DNA of 64,000 nucleotides. Source: Ascarosepion bandense (Eukaryota; Mollusca; Cephalopoda; Sepiida; Sepiidae). A program made the position numbers and the translations under genes. The DNA lies in the NCBI GenBank assembly GCA_037127315.1, contig JBBBDQ010001918.1, forward strand, positions 4,762,501-4,826,500, given 5' to 3'. Shown here in pieces: positions 43,730 to 55,988 of the stretch (position 1 is its first letter; each line of letters opens with the position of its first letter). The notes under the pieces are model-generated. The model saw only the letters and a program-made list of their open reading frames with translations, was not told the DNA's origin and made no database searches.

Positions 43730-43893
43730 AGTCCTACCCTTGTTAATTAACCCATAACCGGAGAGAAGGGACGGATTAATACCTTTCCCAAGGGTACCAG
43801 TGCTTAAGTGAATGCAGGGTATTCAGCTAGAATTCGAACTCGGCTCACCGATTTCTCTTTCCGAGCCAATATCCACTGCACCACAACGCACAT
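43730..43893 (-). mobile_element. SINE-A module inside the composite SINE
   Basis: Box A TGGTGCAGTGG, box B GAGTTCGAATTCTAG, GGGAAAGGTATTAATCCG, TATGGGTTAATTAAC. It lacks the usual 3' hairpin and (TGAC)n end. Confidence 0.88.
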
Positions 43894-43905
43894 CCGTCAC
43901 TAAAC

Positions 43906-44022
43906 GCTTACAGCACCTCGTATTCCCAAGCTGTCACTCATCTAATTACTGACCAGGTTCAACGTTGCTTAACTTCGGTGATCGAGCGAGAACCGGTGTA
44001 TTCAACGTAATAGGCCGTAAGC
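43906..44022 (-). pseudogene. 5S rRNA-derived head
   Basis: 117 bases on the minus strand match metazoan 5S rRNA along the whole length: GCTTACGGCC start, GTTGAATACACCGGTTCTCG, CGATCACCGAAGTTAAGCAA, CAGCTTGGGAATACGAGGTG, CTGTAAGC end. The internal control region is largely kept. About 15 differences from a standard molluscan type, including GATGGGTGACC changed to GATGAGTGACA, and its place in a retroposon argue against a working 5S gene. Confidence 0.88.
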
Positions 44023-44032
44023 GGAAATGTAT

Positions 44033-44430
44033 ATAGATGGCTATGTAAAAAGTGAATTAGCCTATTACTGAAAAAGTTTATTAGTTAATTTGAATTATGG
44101 CGTTAATTTTGAAAAATTCGGTACTTCTATTTAAAATTTTTGATTCAAAAACACTTTTTTTAATATGAAAATAGTTTGTTTCTGGTGGCTGTCATAAATT
44201 GCACGGCGAGCCTGAAAATTGATAGTTTTCTACGAACTTTATTTTTGCAATCAGCCACGATTTTAAGTTGATTATTATTCTAAAATGAGCAATTTCAAAA
44301 AGGGTAGCTAACCATGAAAATCTAATGTAATTTACAGAACCAGCACCATTGAAGTACCTAAAAACAGTGTTTTGTTTCTCGGTACTAACAATTGTGTTGA
44401 CTACTGTTATCATTCTGACCCTAATCTATT
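44033..44430 (-). repeat. R5 copy 2 continuation and copy 3
   Basis: 44033-44105 completes copy 2 after the insertion. GAAAAATTCGGTACTTCTAT at 44110 matches 42965, and TGAGCAATTTCA, CCATGAAAATCTAATG, ACAGTGTTTTGTTTCTCGG match 42302-42400 and 43153-43250, so a third, more diverged unit is present without the coding part. Confidence 0.65.
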
Positions 44431-44479
44431 TGTTGAAATGGCTCTTCAGACCTGTATTGCGTCATTTCAAGAATTAAAA

Positions 44480-44795
44480 ATATGTGCGTTGTGGTACAGT
44501 GGATATCGGCTCGGAACGAGAAACCGGGGAGCCGAGTTCAAATTCCAGTGGAATCCATTGCATTCACTTACGCGCAAATATCCTTGGGAAAGGTATTAAT
44601 CCGCCTATTCCTTCCAGTTATGGGTTAAATAACAGGACAGACTGGGTTCTATAGCTATAGCCTTGGTCGGCAACCAGTCTACCGCAGAAAGCAATGGCAA
44701 CCCACTGTGGGATAATCTTCTGCCCAGTCAGTCATGTCTCTTTCGAGACATGATCGCCCAAGCGTGTATCACATATGGCACTTAACTGACTGAAT
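44480..44795 (+). mobile_element. SINE-A, full length
   Basis: GTGCGTTGTGGTACAGTGG (box A), GAGTTCAAATTCCAG (box B), CCTTGGGAAAGGTATTAATC, TATGGGTTAAATAACAGGAC, GCAATGGCAACCCACTG, hairpin CATGTCTCTTTCGAGACATG (8-bp stem, TTTC loop), GATCGCCCAAGCGTGTATCA, end TTAACTGACTGA. It is the best reference copy in the window. Confidence 0.93.
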
Positions 44796-45415
44796 AAAAA
44801 TCATGATTAAGGCGGCTACTGGTCTTAAAGTGGGGGTTCGGTTTTTTAATGTTATGAAATAATAAACTGATCCCCCATTAATTACTACGTAATAATGTAA
44901 TACATCTCTTCTCCATCTAGCTATGAGTCAAATAACAGGACAGATTGGGTTCTATAGCCTTGGTCGGCAATCAGTCTACCGCAGAAAGCAATGGCAACCT
45001 ACTGCGGGATAATCTTCTGCCTAGTCAGTCATGTCTCTTTCGAGACATGATCGCCCAAGCGTGTATCACGGATGGCACTTAACTGACTGACTGACTGACT
45101 GAATATAATAGTTAGAAACATGATTAAGACTTTTACTGGGCATAAAGTGGGGGATCGGTTTTCTATTGTTGTGAAGTAATAAACTGATCCCCCTATAATT
45201 ACTACTTAACAATATAATACATATCTTCTCTCTTTAGGTATGAGTCAAATAACAGGACAGATTGGGTTCTATAGCCTTGGTCGGCAATCAGTCTACCGCA
45301 GAAAGCAATGGCAAACTACTGCGGGATAATCTTCTGCCTAGTCAGTCATGTCTCTTTCGAGACATGATCGCTCAAGCGTGTATCACGTATGGCACTTAAC
45401 TAACTGACTATAGAG
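44796..45415 (+). repeat. Two tandem units of R8 plus SINE-A 3' half
   Basis: Units begin at about 44805 and 45115, a period near 316 bp. Each has TTAA, the R8 inverted repeat (AGTGGGGG ... ACTGATCCCCC), a short link, and the SINE-A 3' half from AACAGGACAGATTGGGTTCT to the (TGAC)n end. Thus the SINE 3' half, without promoter boxes, has been copied together with R8. Confidence 0.88.
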
Positions 45416-46027
45416 TCAAATGTAATGACTGAAATAGAAGTATTACTTTAAAGCACGCAGTTGGAACATCTTAATTCGTTTAGTTATAATTGCGCTAACA
45501 AATATCACGCTACGATGTGCAGTTGCTTGTATCGTTATTGGAACGAGTACAGCAACATAAATCGGAATATTGTAATATTGACGCATGACTAAAATTGAAA
45601 CTGACTAGATATTGGTGAACATACATTTACAAACCTTTTCGGGGAAAAAAGTATTTTCTTGTAGTAAATGAGTTATGTGCATAGGTAAGTGAATAAATGG
45701 AATAAGCAACCAGACATATGGGTATATTTATTGTCACTTCGCGGCTTGTAAAAAAAATAGTGATTTAGGTCAGTTCGATATTTTATTTTCTTATGCGGAT
45801 TATGAAGCGCCGTTTCTTATTATAAAAATGAAGAAAAACTACCCAACCCAAAAGAATAGGAACATGAAAAAAAAAAAAAAATGGAAAGCGGAAAACAAAA
45901 TCTCTGACTATAATAGGAAGAGGATGAAGAAGAGAAAAGGTACAAACAAATTGTAAAAGAAAAAAGTAGCTAGCGTGTGGGAAGATATGACAGAGTAAAT
46001 AAATAATGAGTGAGGCCGCGAAAAAAG
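45416..46027. other. No recognised feature; A-rich end
   Basis: Apparently unique sequence to 45860, then a purine-rich stretch with AAAAAAAAAAAAA at 45868-45880. Confidence 0.5.
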
Positions 46028-46028
46028 C

Positions 46029-46081
<53 letters not shown>

Positions 46082-46091
46082 TGAAGAGACT

Positions 46092-46130
<39 letters not shown>

Positions 46131-46144
46131 TGAACAAAGTCAGA

Positions 46145-46191
<47 letters not shown>

Positions 46192-46232
46192 TGAACAAAG
46201 TCAGAATAGAAAGATAGATAGATAGATAGATG

Positions 46233-46268
<36 letters not shown>

Positions 46269-46282
46269 TGGACAAATTGAGA

Positions 46283-46343
<61 letters not shown>

Positions 46344-46391
46344 AGAGACTATAGATAGATAGATAGATAGATAGATATGAACAAAGTCAGA

Positions 46392-46430
<39 letters not shown>

Positions 46431-46458
46431 TGATAGATAGATATGAACAAAGATCAGA

Positions 46459-46504
<46 letters not shown>

Positions 46505-46536
46505 GAGATAGATAGATAGATAGATATGGACAAATT

Positions 46537-46580
<44 letters not shown>

Positions 46581-46621
46581 TGAAGAGACTAAGGATAGAT
46601 AGATAGATAGATAGATATGAT

Positions 46622-46656
<35 letters not shown>

Positions 46657-46748
46657 TGAACAAAGTCAGAATAGATAGATAGATAGATAGATATGAACAA
46701 AATCAGAATAGATAGATAGATAGATAGATAGATATGAACAAAGTCAGA

Positions 46749-46797
<49 letters not shown>

Positions 46798-46799
46798 CT

Positions 46800-46843
<44 letters not shown>

Positions 46844-46851
46844 ATAGATAG

Positions 46852-46891
<40 letters not shown>

Positions 46892-46905
46892 TGAACACAG
46901 TCAGA

Positions 46906-46948
<43 letters not shown>

Positions 46949-47045
46949 TGGACAAATTGAGAAAAGATAGATAGATGGATGGATGAACAAACTCAGATAG
47001 ACTTGAACTAGACAGAAACTGATAGATAGATAGAACGATAGTTAA
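46028..47045. repeat. (GATA)n compound array with a 16-base spacer
   Basis: GATA runs are separated about 15 times by TATGAACAAAGTCAGAAT, TATGGACAAATTGAGAAT or GAAGAGACTA. The first spacer is, on the opposite strand, close to the TCTCAGTCTGTTCATT spacer of 35721-36018. The 305-codon minus frame (46140-47057) is translated CTAT repeat. Confidence 0.97.
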
Positions 47046-47582
47046 TAGGGTATGCACACGACAAATAAAGCAAACAAATATGCGAATTTTGTCTCTTATT
47101 TAGGAAGCAAGTATTCATTCTAATATGTTTAATTAAAATGAACTAATAATGTGTGTATATTTTGTAACATTTTACGACGATTTTATTTCGTGTTGAATAT
47201 GAAATAATTAAGCTTAAATGTACTTTCAAAGTATTTTCCTCTTCAGCTAAATATCGAGCGTTACAAGTGTTGAGTAATTTGAAATAGAATAAAATGGTTA
47301 TTCTTGATATGATTTTGATTTTATGGTAAGAATATACATTTATGTGATCATTTTTTTATTAATTAATTTGCGAAGGACACTTAGTTTTAGACAGTTATCA
47401 TGATTTTGTAATATATCTACCATAGCTAAAGAATTGTTTATCTGTGTTTTATGAAAGAATTCCTGTTTTGGAAATACATTTAATCACTTCCAGTCTTAGT
47501 TTTTGCAAATCGTTTTCTTTATAGGCATGTGTGATCACATAAAGTTAAGCTTTTCTATAGTCCGATGATAATTGGCATCAAA
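47046..47582. other. No recognised feature
   Basis: AT-rich, apparently unique. Confidence 0.5.
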
Positions 47583-47704
47583 GTTCCATCCATTTACTGT
47601 CTTAATAATTAAATGTAACCAACTCTTCTAATCTAACAGTTTCTTTTCTCGCATTTCCCGTTTGTGGAACGCCGTTTTATGTGTTGCTTCCATGATAGAT
47701 ACAA
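47583..47704 (+). pseudogene. LINE copy G, C-terminal codons at the array's left edge
   Basis: The plus strand reads HPFTV, then SNSFFSRISRLWNAVLC, corresponding to SHPFTV and SNSFFPRTSRLWNSLP of copy E. It then passes directly into the first 95-bp units (CAATCACTAAAACTTTAAAT matches CAATCTCCAGGAGTTTAAAT of copy E). Confidence 0.82.
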
Positions 47705-50700
47705 TCACTAAAACTTTAAATGCAACATCAATTGGATCTTTTATCTCCTTGATTCCCATCTTTCTCTTATCCTTTCTTTGACATCCCAATAGCAACAATC
47801 CCCAAATATTTAAATGCAAAATCAATTTCCATCTTTTATCTCCTTCATTCCCATCCTTCTCTTATCCTTTCTTTGACATCCCGAAAGCTACAATCCTCAA
47901 ATATTTAAATGCAACATCAATTGCCATCTTTTATCTCCTTGATTCCCATCCTTCTCTTATCCTTTCTTCGATATCCCAATAGCTACAATCCCCAAATATT
48001 TAAATCCAACATCAATTACCATCTTCTATCTACTTGATTCCCATCGATCAGTTATCCTTTCTTTGACATCGCAATAGCCACAATCCCCAAATATTTAAAT
48101 GCAACATCAATTACCATCTTTTATCTCCTTGATTCCCATCGTTTGCTTATCCTTTCTTTGACATCGCAATAGCTACAATCCCCAAATATTTAAATGCAAC
48201 ATCAATTGTCATCTTTTATCTCCTTGATTCCCACCCTTCTCTTATCCTTTCTTTGACACCCCAATAGCTACAATCCCCAAATATTTAAATGCAACATCAA
48301 TTGCCATTTTCTATCTCCTTGATTCCCATCCTTCTCTTATCCTGTCTTTGACATCCCAATAGCTACAATCCCCAAATATTTAAATGCAAAATCAATTGCC
48401 ATCTTTTATCTCCTTGATTCCCATCCTTCTGTTATCCTTTCTTTGACAACCCAATAGCTACAATCCCCAAATATTTAAATGCAACATCAATTGCCATTTT
48501 CTATCTCCTTGATTCCCATACTTCTCTTATCCTTTCTTTGACACCCCAATAGCTACAATCCCCAAATATTTAAATGCAACATCAATTGCCATCTTCTATC
48601 TACTTGATTACCCATCCTTCTCTTATCCTTTCTTTGACATCATAATAGCTACAATCCCAAATATTTAAATGCAACATCAATTGCCATTTTCTCTATCCTT
48701 GATTCCCATCCTTCTCTTATCCTTTCTTTGACACCCCAATAGCTACAATCACCAAATATTTAAATGCAACATCAATTGCCATTTTCTATATCCTTGATTC
48801 CCATCCTTCTCTTATCCTTTCTTTGACATCCCAATAGCTACAATCCCCAAATATTTAAATGCAACATCAATTGCCATTTTCTATATCCTTGATTCCCATC
48901 CTTCTCTTATCCTTTCTTTGACATCCCAATAGTTACAATCCCCAAATATTTAAATGCAACATCAATTGCCATCTTTTATCTCCTTGATTCCCATCCTTCC
49001 CTTATCCTTTCCTTGACATCCCAATAGCTACAATCCCCAAATTTTTAAATGCAACATAAATTGCCATCTTTTATCTCCTTGATTCCCATCCTTCTCTTAT
49101 CCTTTCTTTGACATCCCAATAGCTACAATACCCAAATATTTGAATGCAAAATCAATACCAATCTTTTATCTCCTTGATTCCCATCGTTCTGTTATCCTTT
49201 CTTTGACATCCCAATAGCTACAATCCCCAAATATTTAAATGCAACATAAATTCCGATCTTTTATCTCCTTGATTCCCATCCTTCTGTTATCCTTTCTTTG
49301 ACATCCCAATAGCTACAATCCCCAAATATTTAAATGCAACATCAATTTCCATCTTCTATCTACTTGATTCCCATCCTTCTCTTAGACTTTCTTTGACATC
49401 CCAATAGCTACAATCCCCAAATATTTAAATGCAACATCAATTCCCATCTTTTATCTTCTTGATTCCCATCCTTCTGTTATCCTTTCTTTGACATCCCAAT
49501 AGCTACAATCCCCAAATATTTAAATGCAACATGAATTGCCATTTTCTATCTCTTGAGTCCCATCCTTCTTTTATCCTTTGTTTGACATCCCAATAGCTAC
49601 AATCCCCAAATATTTAAATGCAACATCAATTGCCATCTTCTATCTACTTGATTCCCATCCCTCTGTTATCCTTTCTTTGACATGCCAATAGCTACAATCC
49701 CCAAATTTTTAAATGCAACATCAATTGCCATCTTCTATCTACTTGATTCCCATCCTTCTCTTATCCTTTCTTTGACATCCCAATAGCTACAATCCCCAAA
49801 TATTTAAATGCAACATCAATTGCCATCTTCTATCTACTTGATTCCCGTCCTTCTCTTATCCATTCTTTGACATCCCAATAGCTACAATCCCCAAATTTTT
49901 AAATGCAACATCAATTGTCATCTTTTATCTCCTTGATTCCCCTCCTTCTCTTATCCTTTCTTTGACATCCCAATAGCTACAATCACCAAATATTTAAATG
50001 CAACATCAATTGCCATCTTTTATCTCCTTGTTTCCCATCCTTCTCTTATCCTTTTTTGACATCCCAATAGCTACAATCCCCAAATATTTAAATGCAACAT
50101 CAATTGCCATCTTCTATCTACTTGATTCCCATCCTTCTCTTAGCCTTTCTTTGACATCCCAATAGCTACAATCCCCAAATATTTAAATGCAACATCAATT
50201 CCCATCTTTTATCTCCGTGATTCCCATCCTTCTGTTATCCTTTCTTTGACATCCCAATAGCTATCAATCCCCAAATATTTAAATGCAACATGAATTGCCA
50301 TTTTCTATCTCTTGATTCCCATCCTTCTTTTATCCTTTGTTTGACATCCCAATAGCTACAATCCCCAAATATTTAAATGCAACATCAATTGCCATCTTCT
50401 ATCTACTTAATTCCCATCCCTCTGTTATCCTTTCTTTGACATCCCAATAGCTACAATCCCCAAATTTTTAAATGCAACATCAATTGCCATCTTCTATCTA
50501 CTTGATTCCCATCCTTCTCTTATCCTGTCTTTGACATCCCAATAGCTACAATCCCCAAATATTTAAATGCAACATCAATTGCCATTTTCTCTACTTGATT
50601 CCCATTCTTCTCTTATCCTTTCTTTGACATCCCAATAGCTACAATCCCCCAATTTTTAAACGCAACATCAGTTGCCATCTTTTATCTCCTTGATTCCCAT

Positions 50701-53700
50701 CCTTCTCTTATCCTTTCTTTGACATCCCAATAGCTACAATCCCCAAATATTTAAATGCAACATCAATACCCATCTTTTATCTCCTTGATTCCCATCCTTC
50801 TCTCATCCTTTCTTTGACACCCCAATAGCTACAAATCCACAAATATTTAAATGCAACATCAATTGCCATTTTCTATCTCCTTGATTCCCCTCCTTCTCTT
50901 ATCCTTTCTTTGACATCCCAATAGCTACAATCCCCAAATATTTAAATGAAACATCAATTGCCATTTTCTCTATCCTTGATTCCCATCCTTCTCTTATCCT
51001 TTCTTTGACACCCCAATAGCTACAATCACCAAATATTTAAATGCAACATCAATTGCCATTTTCTATATCCTTGATTCCCATCCTTCTCTTATCCTTTCTT
51101 TGACATCCCAATAGCTACAATCACCAAATATTTAAATGCAACATCAATTGCCATTTTCTATATCCTTGATTCCCATCCTTCTCTTATCCTTTCTTTGACA
51201 TCCCAATAGTTACAATCCCCAAATATTTAAATGCAACATCAATTGCCATCTTTTATCTCCTTGATTCCCATCCTTCCCTTATCCTTTCCTTGACATCCCA
51301 ATAGCTACAATCCCCAAATTTTTAAATGCAACATAAATTGCCATCTTTTATCTCCTTGATTCCCATCCTTCTCTTATCCTTTCTTTGACATCCCAATAGC
51401 TACAATACCCAAATATTTAAATGCAAAATCAATTCCCATCTTTTATCTCCTTGATTCCCATCGTTCTGTTATCCTTTCTTTGACATCCCAATAGCTACAA
51501 TCCCCAAATATTTAAATGCAACATAAATTCCGATCTTTTATCTCCTTGATTCCCATCCTTCTGTTATCCTTTCTTTGACATCCCAATAGCTACAATCCCC
51601 AAATATTTAAATGCAACATCAATTGCCATCTTCTATCTACTTGATTCCCATCCTTCTCTTAGACTTTCTTTGACATCCCAATAGCTACAATCCCCAAATA
51701 TTTAAATGCAACATCAATTCCCATCGTTTATCTCCTTGATTCCCATCCTTCTGTTATCCTTTCTTTGACATCCCAATAGCTACAATCCCCAAATATTTAA
51801 ATGCAACATGAATTGCCATTTTCTATCTCTTGAGTCCCATCCTTCTTTTATCCTTTGTTTGACATCCCAATAGCTACAATCCCCAAATATTTAAATGCAA
51901 CATCAATTGCCATCTTCTATCTAATTGATTCCCATCCCTCTGTTATCCTTTCTTTGACATGCCAATAGCTACAATCCCCAAATTTTTAAATGCAACATCA
52001 ATTGCCATCTTCTATCTACTTGATTCCCATCCTTCTCTTATCCTTTCTTTGACATCCCAATAGCTACAATCCCCAAATATTTAAATGCAACATCAATTGC
52101 CATCTTCTATCTACTTGATTCCCGTCCTTCTCTTATCCCTTCTTTGACATCCCAATAGCTACAATCCCCAAATTTTTAAATGCAACATCAATTGTCATCT
52201 TTTATCTCCTTGATTCCCCTTCTTCTCTTATCCTTTATTTGACATCCCAATAGCTACAATCACCAAATATTTAAATGCAACATCAATTCCCATCTTTTAT
52301 CTCCTTGATTCCCATCTTTCTGTTATCCTTTCTTTGACATCCCAATAGCTAAAATCCCCAAATATTTAAATGCAACATCAATTGCCATCTTTTATCTCCT
52401 TGTTTCCCATCCTTCTCTTATCCTTTTTTGACATCCCAATAGCTACAATCCCCAAATATTTAAATGCAACATCAATTGCCATCTTCTATCTACTTGATTC
52501 CCATCCTTCTCTTAGCCTTTCTTTGACATCCCAATAGCTACAATCCCCAAATATTTAAATGCAACATCAATTCCCATCTTTTATCTCCTTGATTCCCATC
52601 CTTCTGTTATCCTTTCTTTGACATCCCAATAGCTATCAATCCCCAAATATTTAAATGCAACATGAATTGCCATTTTCTATCTCTTGATTCCCATCCTTCT
52701 TTTATCCTTTGTTTGACATCCCAATAGCTACAATCCCCAAATATTTAAATGCAACATCAATTGCCATCTTCTATCTACTTAATTCCCATCCCTCTGTTAT
52801 CCTTTCTTTGACATCCCAATAGCTACAATCCCCAAATTTTTAAATGCAGCATCAATTGCCATCTTCTATCTACTTGATTCCCATCCTTCTCTTATCCCTT
52901 TGTTTGACATCCCAATAGCTACAATCCCCAAATATTTAAATGCAACATCAATTGCCATTTTCTCTACTTGATTCCCATTCTTCTCTTATCCTTTCTTTGA
53001 CATCCCAATAGCTACAATCCCCCAATTTTTAAACTCAACATCAATTGCCATCTTTTATCTCCTTGATTCCCATCCTTCTCTTATCCTTTCTTTGACATCC
53101 CAATAGCTACAATCCCCAAATATTTAAATGCAACATCAATACCCATCTTTTATCTCCTTGATTCCCATCCTTCTCTCATCCTTTCTTTGACACCCCAATA
53201 GCTACAAATCCACAAATATTTAAATGCAACATCAATTGCCATCTTTTATCTCCTTGATTCCCATCCTTCTGTTATCCTTTCTTTGACATCCCAATAGCTA
53301 CAATCCCCAAATATTTAAATGCAACATCAATTGCCATCTTTTATCTCCTTGATTCCCCTCCTTCTCTTATCCTTTCTTTGACATCCCAATAGCTACAATC
53401 CCCAAATATTTAATTGCAACATCAATTGCCATCTTTTATCTCCTTGATTCCCATCCTTCTCTTATCCTTTCTTTGACATCCCAATAGCTACAATCCCCAA
53501 ATATTTAAATGCAAAATCAATTGCCATCTTTTATCTCCTTGATTCCCATCCTTCTCTTACCATTTCTTTGACATCCCAATAGCTACAATCCCCAAATATT
53601 TAAATGCAACATCAATTACCATCTTTTATCTCCTTGATTCCCATCCTTCTCTTATCCTTTCTTTGACACCCCAATAGCTACAATTCCCAAATATTTAAAT

Positions 53701-55003
53701 GCAAAATCAATTGCCATCTTTTATCTCCTTGATTCCCATCGTTCTCTTATCCTTTCTTTGACACCTCAATAGCTACAATCTCCAAATATTTAAATGCAAC
53801 ATCAATTGCCATCTTTTATCTCCTTGATTCCCATCGTTCTCTCATCCTTTCTTTGACATCCCAATAGCTACAATCCTCAAATATTTAAATGCAACATCAA
53901 TTGCCATCTTTTATCTCCTTGATTCCCATCCTTCTCTTACCATTTCTTTGACATCCCAATAGCTACAATCCTCAAATATTTAAATGCAACATCAATTGCC
54001 ATCTTTTATCTCCTTGATTCCCCTCCTTCTCTTATCCTTTCTTTGACATCCCAATAGCTACAATCACCAAATATTTAAATGCAACATCAATTCCCATCTT
54101 TTACCTCCTTGATTCCCATCTTTCTGTTATCCTTTCTTTGACATCCCAATAGCTAAAATCCCCAAATATTTAAATGCAACATCAATTGCCATCTTTTATC
54201 TCCTTGATTCCCATCCTTCTCTTATCCTTTCTTTGACATCCCAATAGCTACAATCCCCAAATATTTAAATGCAACATCAATTACCATCTTTTATCTCCTT
54301 GATTCCCATCCTTCTCTTATCCTTTCTTTGACATCCCAATAGCTACAATCCCCAAATATTTAAATGCAACATCAATTGCCATCTTTTAACTCCTTGATTC
54401 CCATCGTTCTCTTATCCTTTCTTTGACATCCCAATAGCTACAATCCCCAAATATTTAAATGCAACATCAATTGCCATCTTTTATCTCCTTGATTCCCATC
54501 CTTCTCTTATCCTTTCTTTGACATCCCAATAGCTACAATCCCCAAATATTTAAATGCAACATCAATTACCATCTTTTATCTCCTTGATTCCCATCCTTCT
54601 CTTATCCTTTCTTTGACACCCCAATAGCTACAATCCCCAAATATTTAAATGCAACATCAATTGCCATCTTTTATCTCCTTGATTCCCATCGTTCTCTTAT
54701 CCTTTCTTTGACACCCCAATAGCTACAATCCCCAAATATTTAAATGTAAAATCAATTGCCATCTTTTATCGCCTTGATTCCCATCGTTCTCTTATCCTTT
54801 GTTTGACACCCCAATAGCTACAATCCCCAAATATTTAAATGCAAAATCAATTGCCATCTTTTATCTCCTTGATTCCTGTCCTTCTCTTATCCTTTCTTTG
54901 ACATCCCAATAGCTACAATCCCCAAATATTTAAATGCATCATCAGTTTCCATCTTTTATATCCTTGATTCCCATCCTTCTCTTATCCTTTCTTTGCATCT
55001 TTT
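47705..55003. repeat. 95-bp satellite grown inside a LINE 3' end, about 77 copies
   Basis: Unit of 95 bp: AGCTACAATCCCCAAATATT, TAAATGCAACATCAATTGCC, ATCTTTTATCTCCTTGATTC, CCATCCTTCTCTTATCCTTT, CTTTGACATCCCAAT. The first 40 bases match the last codons and stop of LINE copy E (GGCTACAATCTCCAGGAGTT, TAAATCTAAGGTCAATAGAC) and the rest matches its 3' UTR style. Variants (TCTATCTACTTGATT, TTCTATATCC, AATTTTTAAAT) recur in blocks. No frame runs through it. Confidence 0.97.
48640..53260. repeat. Higher-order duplication of about 2.3 kb within the 95-bp array
   Basis: Marker variants recur at a constant offset: TTTTCTCTATCC at 48689 and 50966 (2277 bp), TCTCTTGAGTCCC at 49549 and 51826 (2277 bp), CTATCAATCCCC at 50261 and 52633 (2372 bp, one extra unit). 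So a block of 24 units was copied as a whole. Confidence 0.85.
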
Positions 55004-55078
55004 TTATTATCTCACTGCAACCCCCTGCGCACCATGGACATTTCTGTCTTTCTTGGGGTGAAATGATTATAAGAAAAT
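55004..55078 (+). mobile_element. LINE copy G tail at the array's right edge
   Basis: ATCTCACTGCAACCCCCTGC, GCACCATGG, TTTCTTGGGGTGAAATGATT, ATAAGAAAA is the LINE tail (compare GCCTTGCTTGGGGTGAGATG at 26690). It closes the LINE whose 3' region was expanded. Confidence 0.85.
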
Positions 55079-55510
55079 GTGTTTAAAGGATGAAACGTGA
55101 AAAAATCTTTCACTTTGTCGAAGATTTTCTTAAGATCTTTCGGTTATATTAAAAAATCGGGTATCTTTTTCTCATAAAACATAGCATGGATGTCAGAATG
55201 AATACTGCATGGCGACTGCCAATTTCAAAGTTATCTTCTTTAGCATGATCCTTATATAGACCTCTGCGCTCTGGCGGGAACTTGAGAGAGGAATAAACGC
55301 TTCCCAATTCCGAGCAGCTTGTCTGAAAATTAAATCTTCCTTGTAATGATGAAAATACATCTAACAGTTTCATTGGCTAAAATCTAAGACAATATTAATG
55401 ACCCACAGCCGATTTAAGTGATCTTAGTTTGATAAGGAAGAATATGCATACTCAACTCCCAGCTCCTAGAAAATTATCCCTTGTGGATAACATTGTCATT
55501 TTAAATATAT
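55079..55510. other. Apparently unique sequence, 74-codon frame
   Basis: The minus frame 55149-55373 is unrecognised. No repeat partner seen. Confidence 0.4.
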
Positions 55511-55988
55511 ATACTAGCTGTACCCGGCCAAGCATTGCTGCGGCTCAGTTTGGTTAAATGGAAAAAATTATTTACTAAACCAACGAAATAAATGGGATAT
55601 CGGTAATAATTTCTTGAAAAGAAAATTAATTGAATTTTTTTTTAAAAAGGAAAGTTATTTTTTGTTTACATCCACCAAAACAGAAATAATCATAAAAATG
55701 GATTCGTTTACCTTAAATGTACAGTTTTCCTATGTATTCTATGAAATAACAAAGATGTCTGAAAATGCGTCCTTATTGAAAATGAAAGATTTTTTATTCG
55801 GCTCTCATCAGCGCTAATCCACTATGCAAAATATATTTTTTTTTAATATTGTAATATTTTTTAATATAAGGTATATAAAAACACGCTCGTATTTGATTAA
55901 AATGCTATAGTAAAATTTTAAAACAATTGGTGCAGCCGTTTTCTAGATTAGCGGATAGTAACAAACAGACAGGTACGTTTTTTATTTA
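55511..55988 (+). repeat. Interspersed repeat R6, copy 1
   Basis: From ACTAGCTGTACCCGGCCAAG to TGCAGCCGTTTTCTAGATTA, CAGACAGG and TTTATTTATA. Start and end grammar resemble R2; both may be non-autonomous RTE-like families. The 67-codon plus frame at 55614 is not convincing. Confidence 0.72.

Larger units (their letters stand above)
43527..44022 (-). mobile_element. 5S rRNA-headed composite SINE with 10-bp target-site duplication
   Basis: The 496-bp insertion is flanked by perfect copies of GGAAATGTAT (43517-43526 and 44023-44032). Read on the minus strand it starts exactly at the first base of a 5S rRNA-like sequence (44022), then after about 13 bp a SINE-A head and body (to about 43730), then about 200 bp ending in the R1 3' terminus (GGTTGATATGCC, ATAAAAACAAAACAACC). 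Start at a pol III transcription start and target-site duplication show retrotransposition as one RNA. 5S-derived SINEs (SINE3 class) are known in fish and some mammals; the 5S plus tRNA-SINE composition here looks unusual. Confidence 0.85.

Noticed and set aside
43906..44022. Working 5S rRNA gene
   Set aside because: About 15 substitutions, only 117 bases, no T-run terminator of four or more directly after it, and it lies inside a retroposon with a target-site duplication.
46140..47057. 305-codon open frame on the minus strand
   Set aside because: Translated CTAT repeat (Leu-Ser-Ile-Tyr) with no other content.
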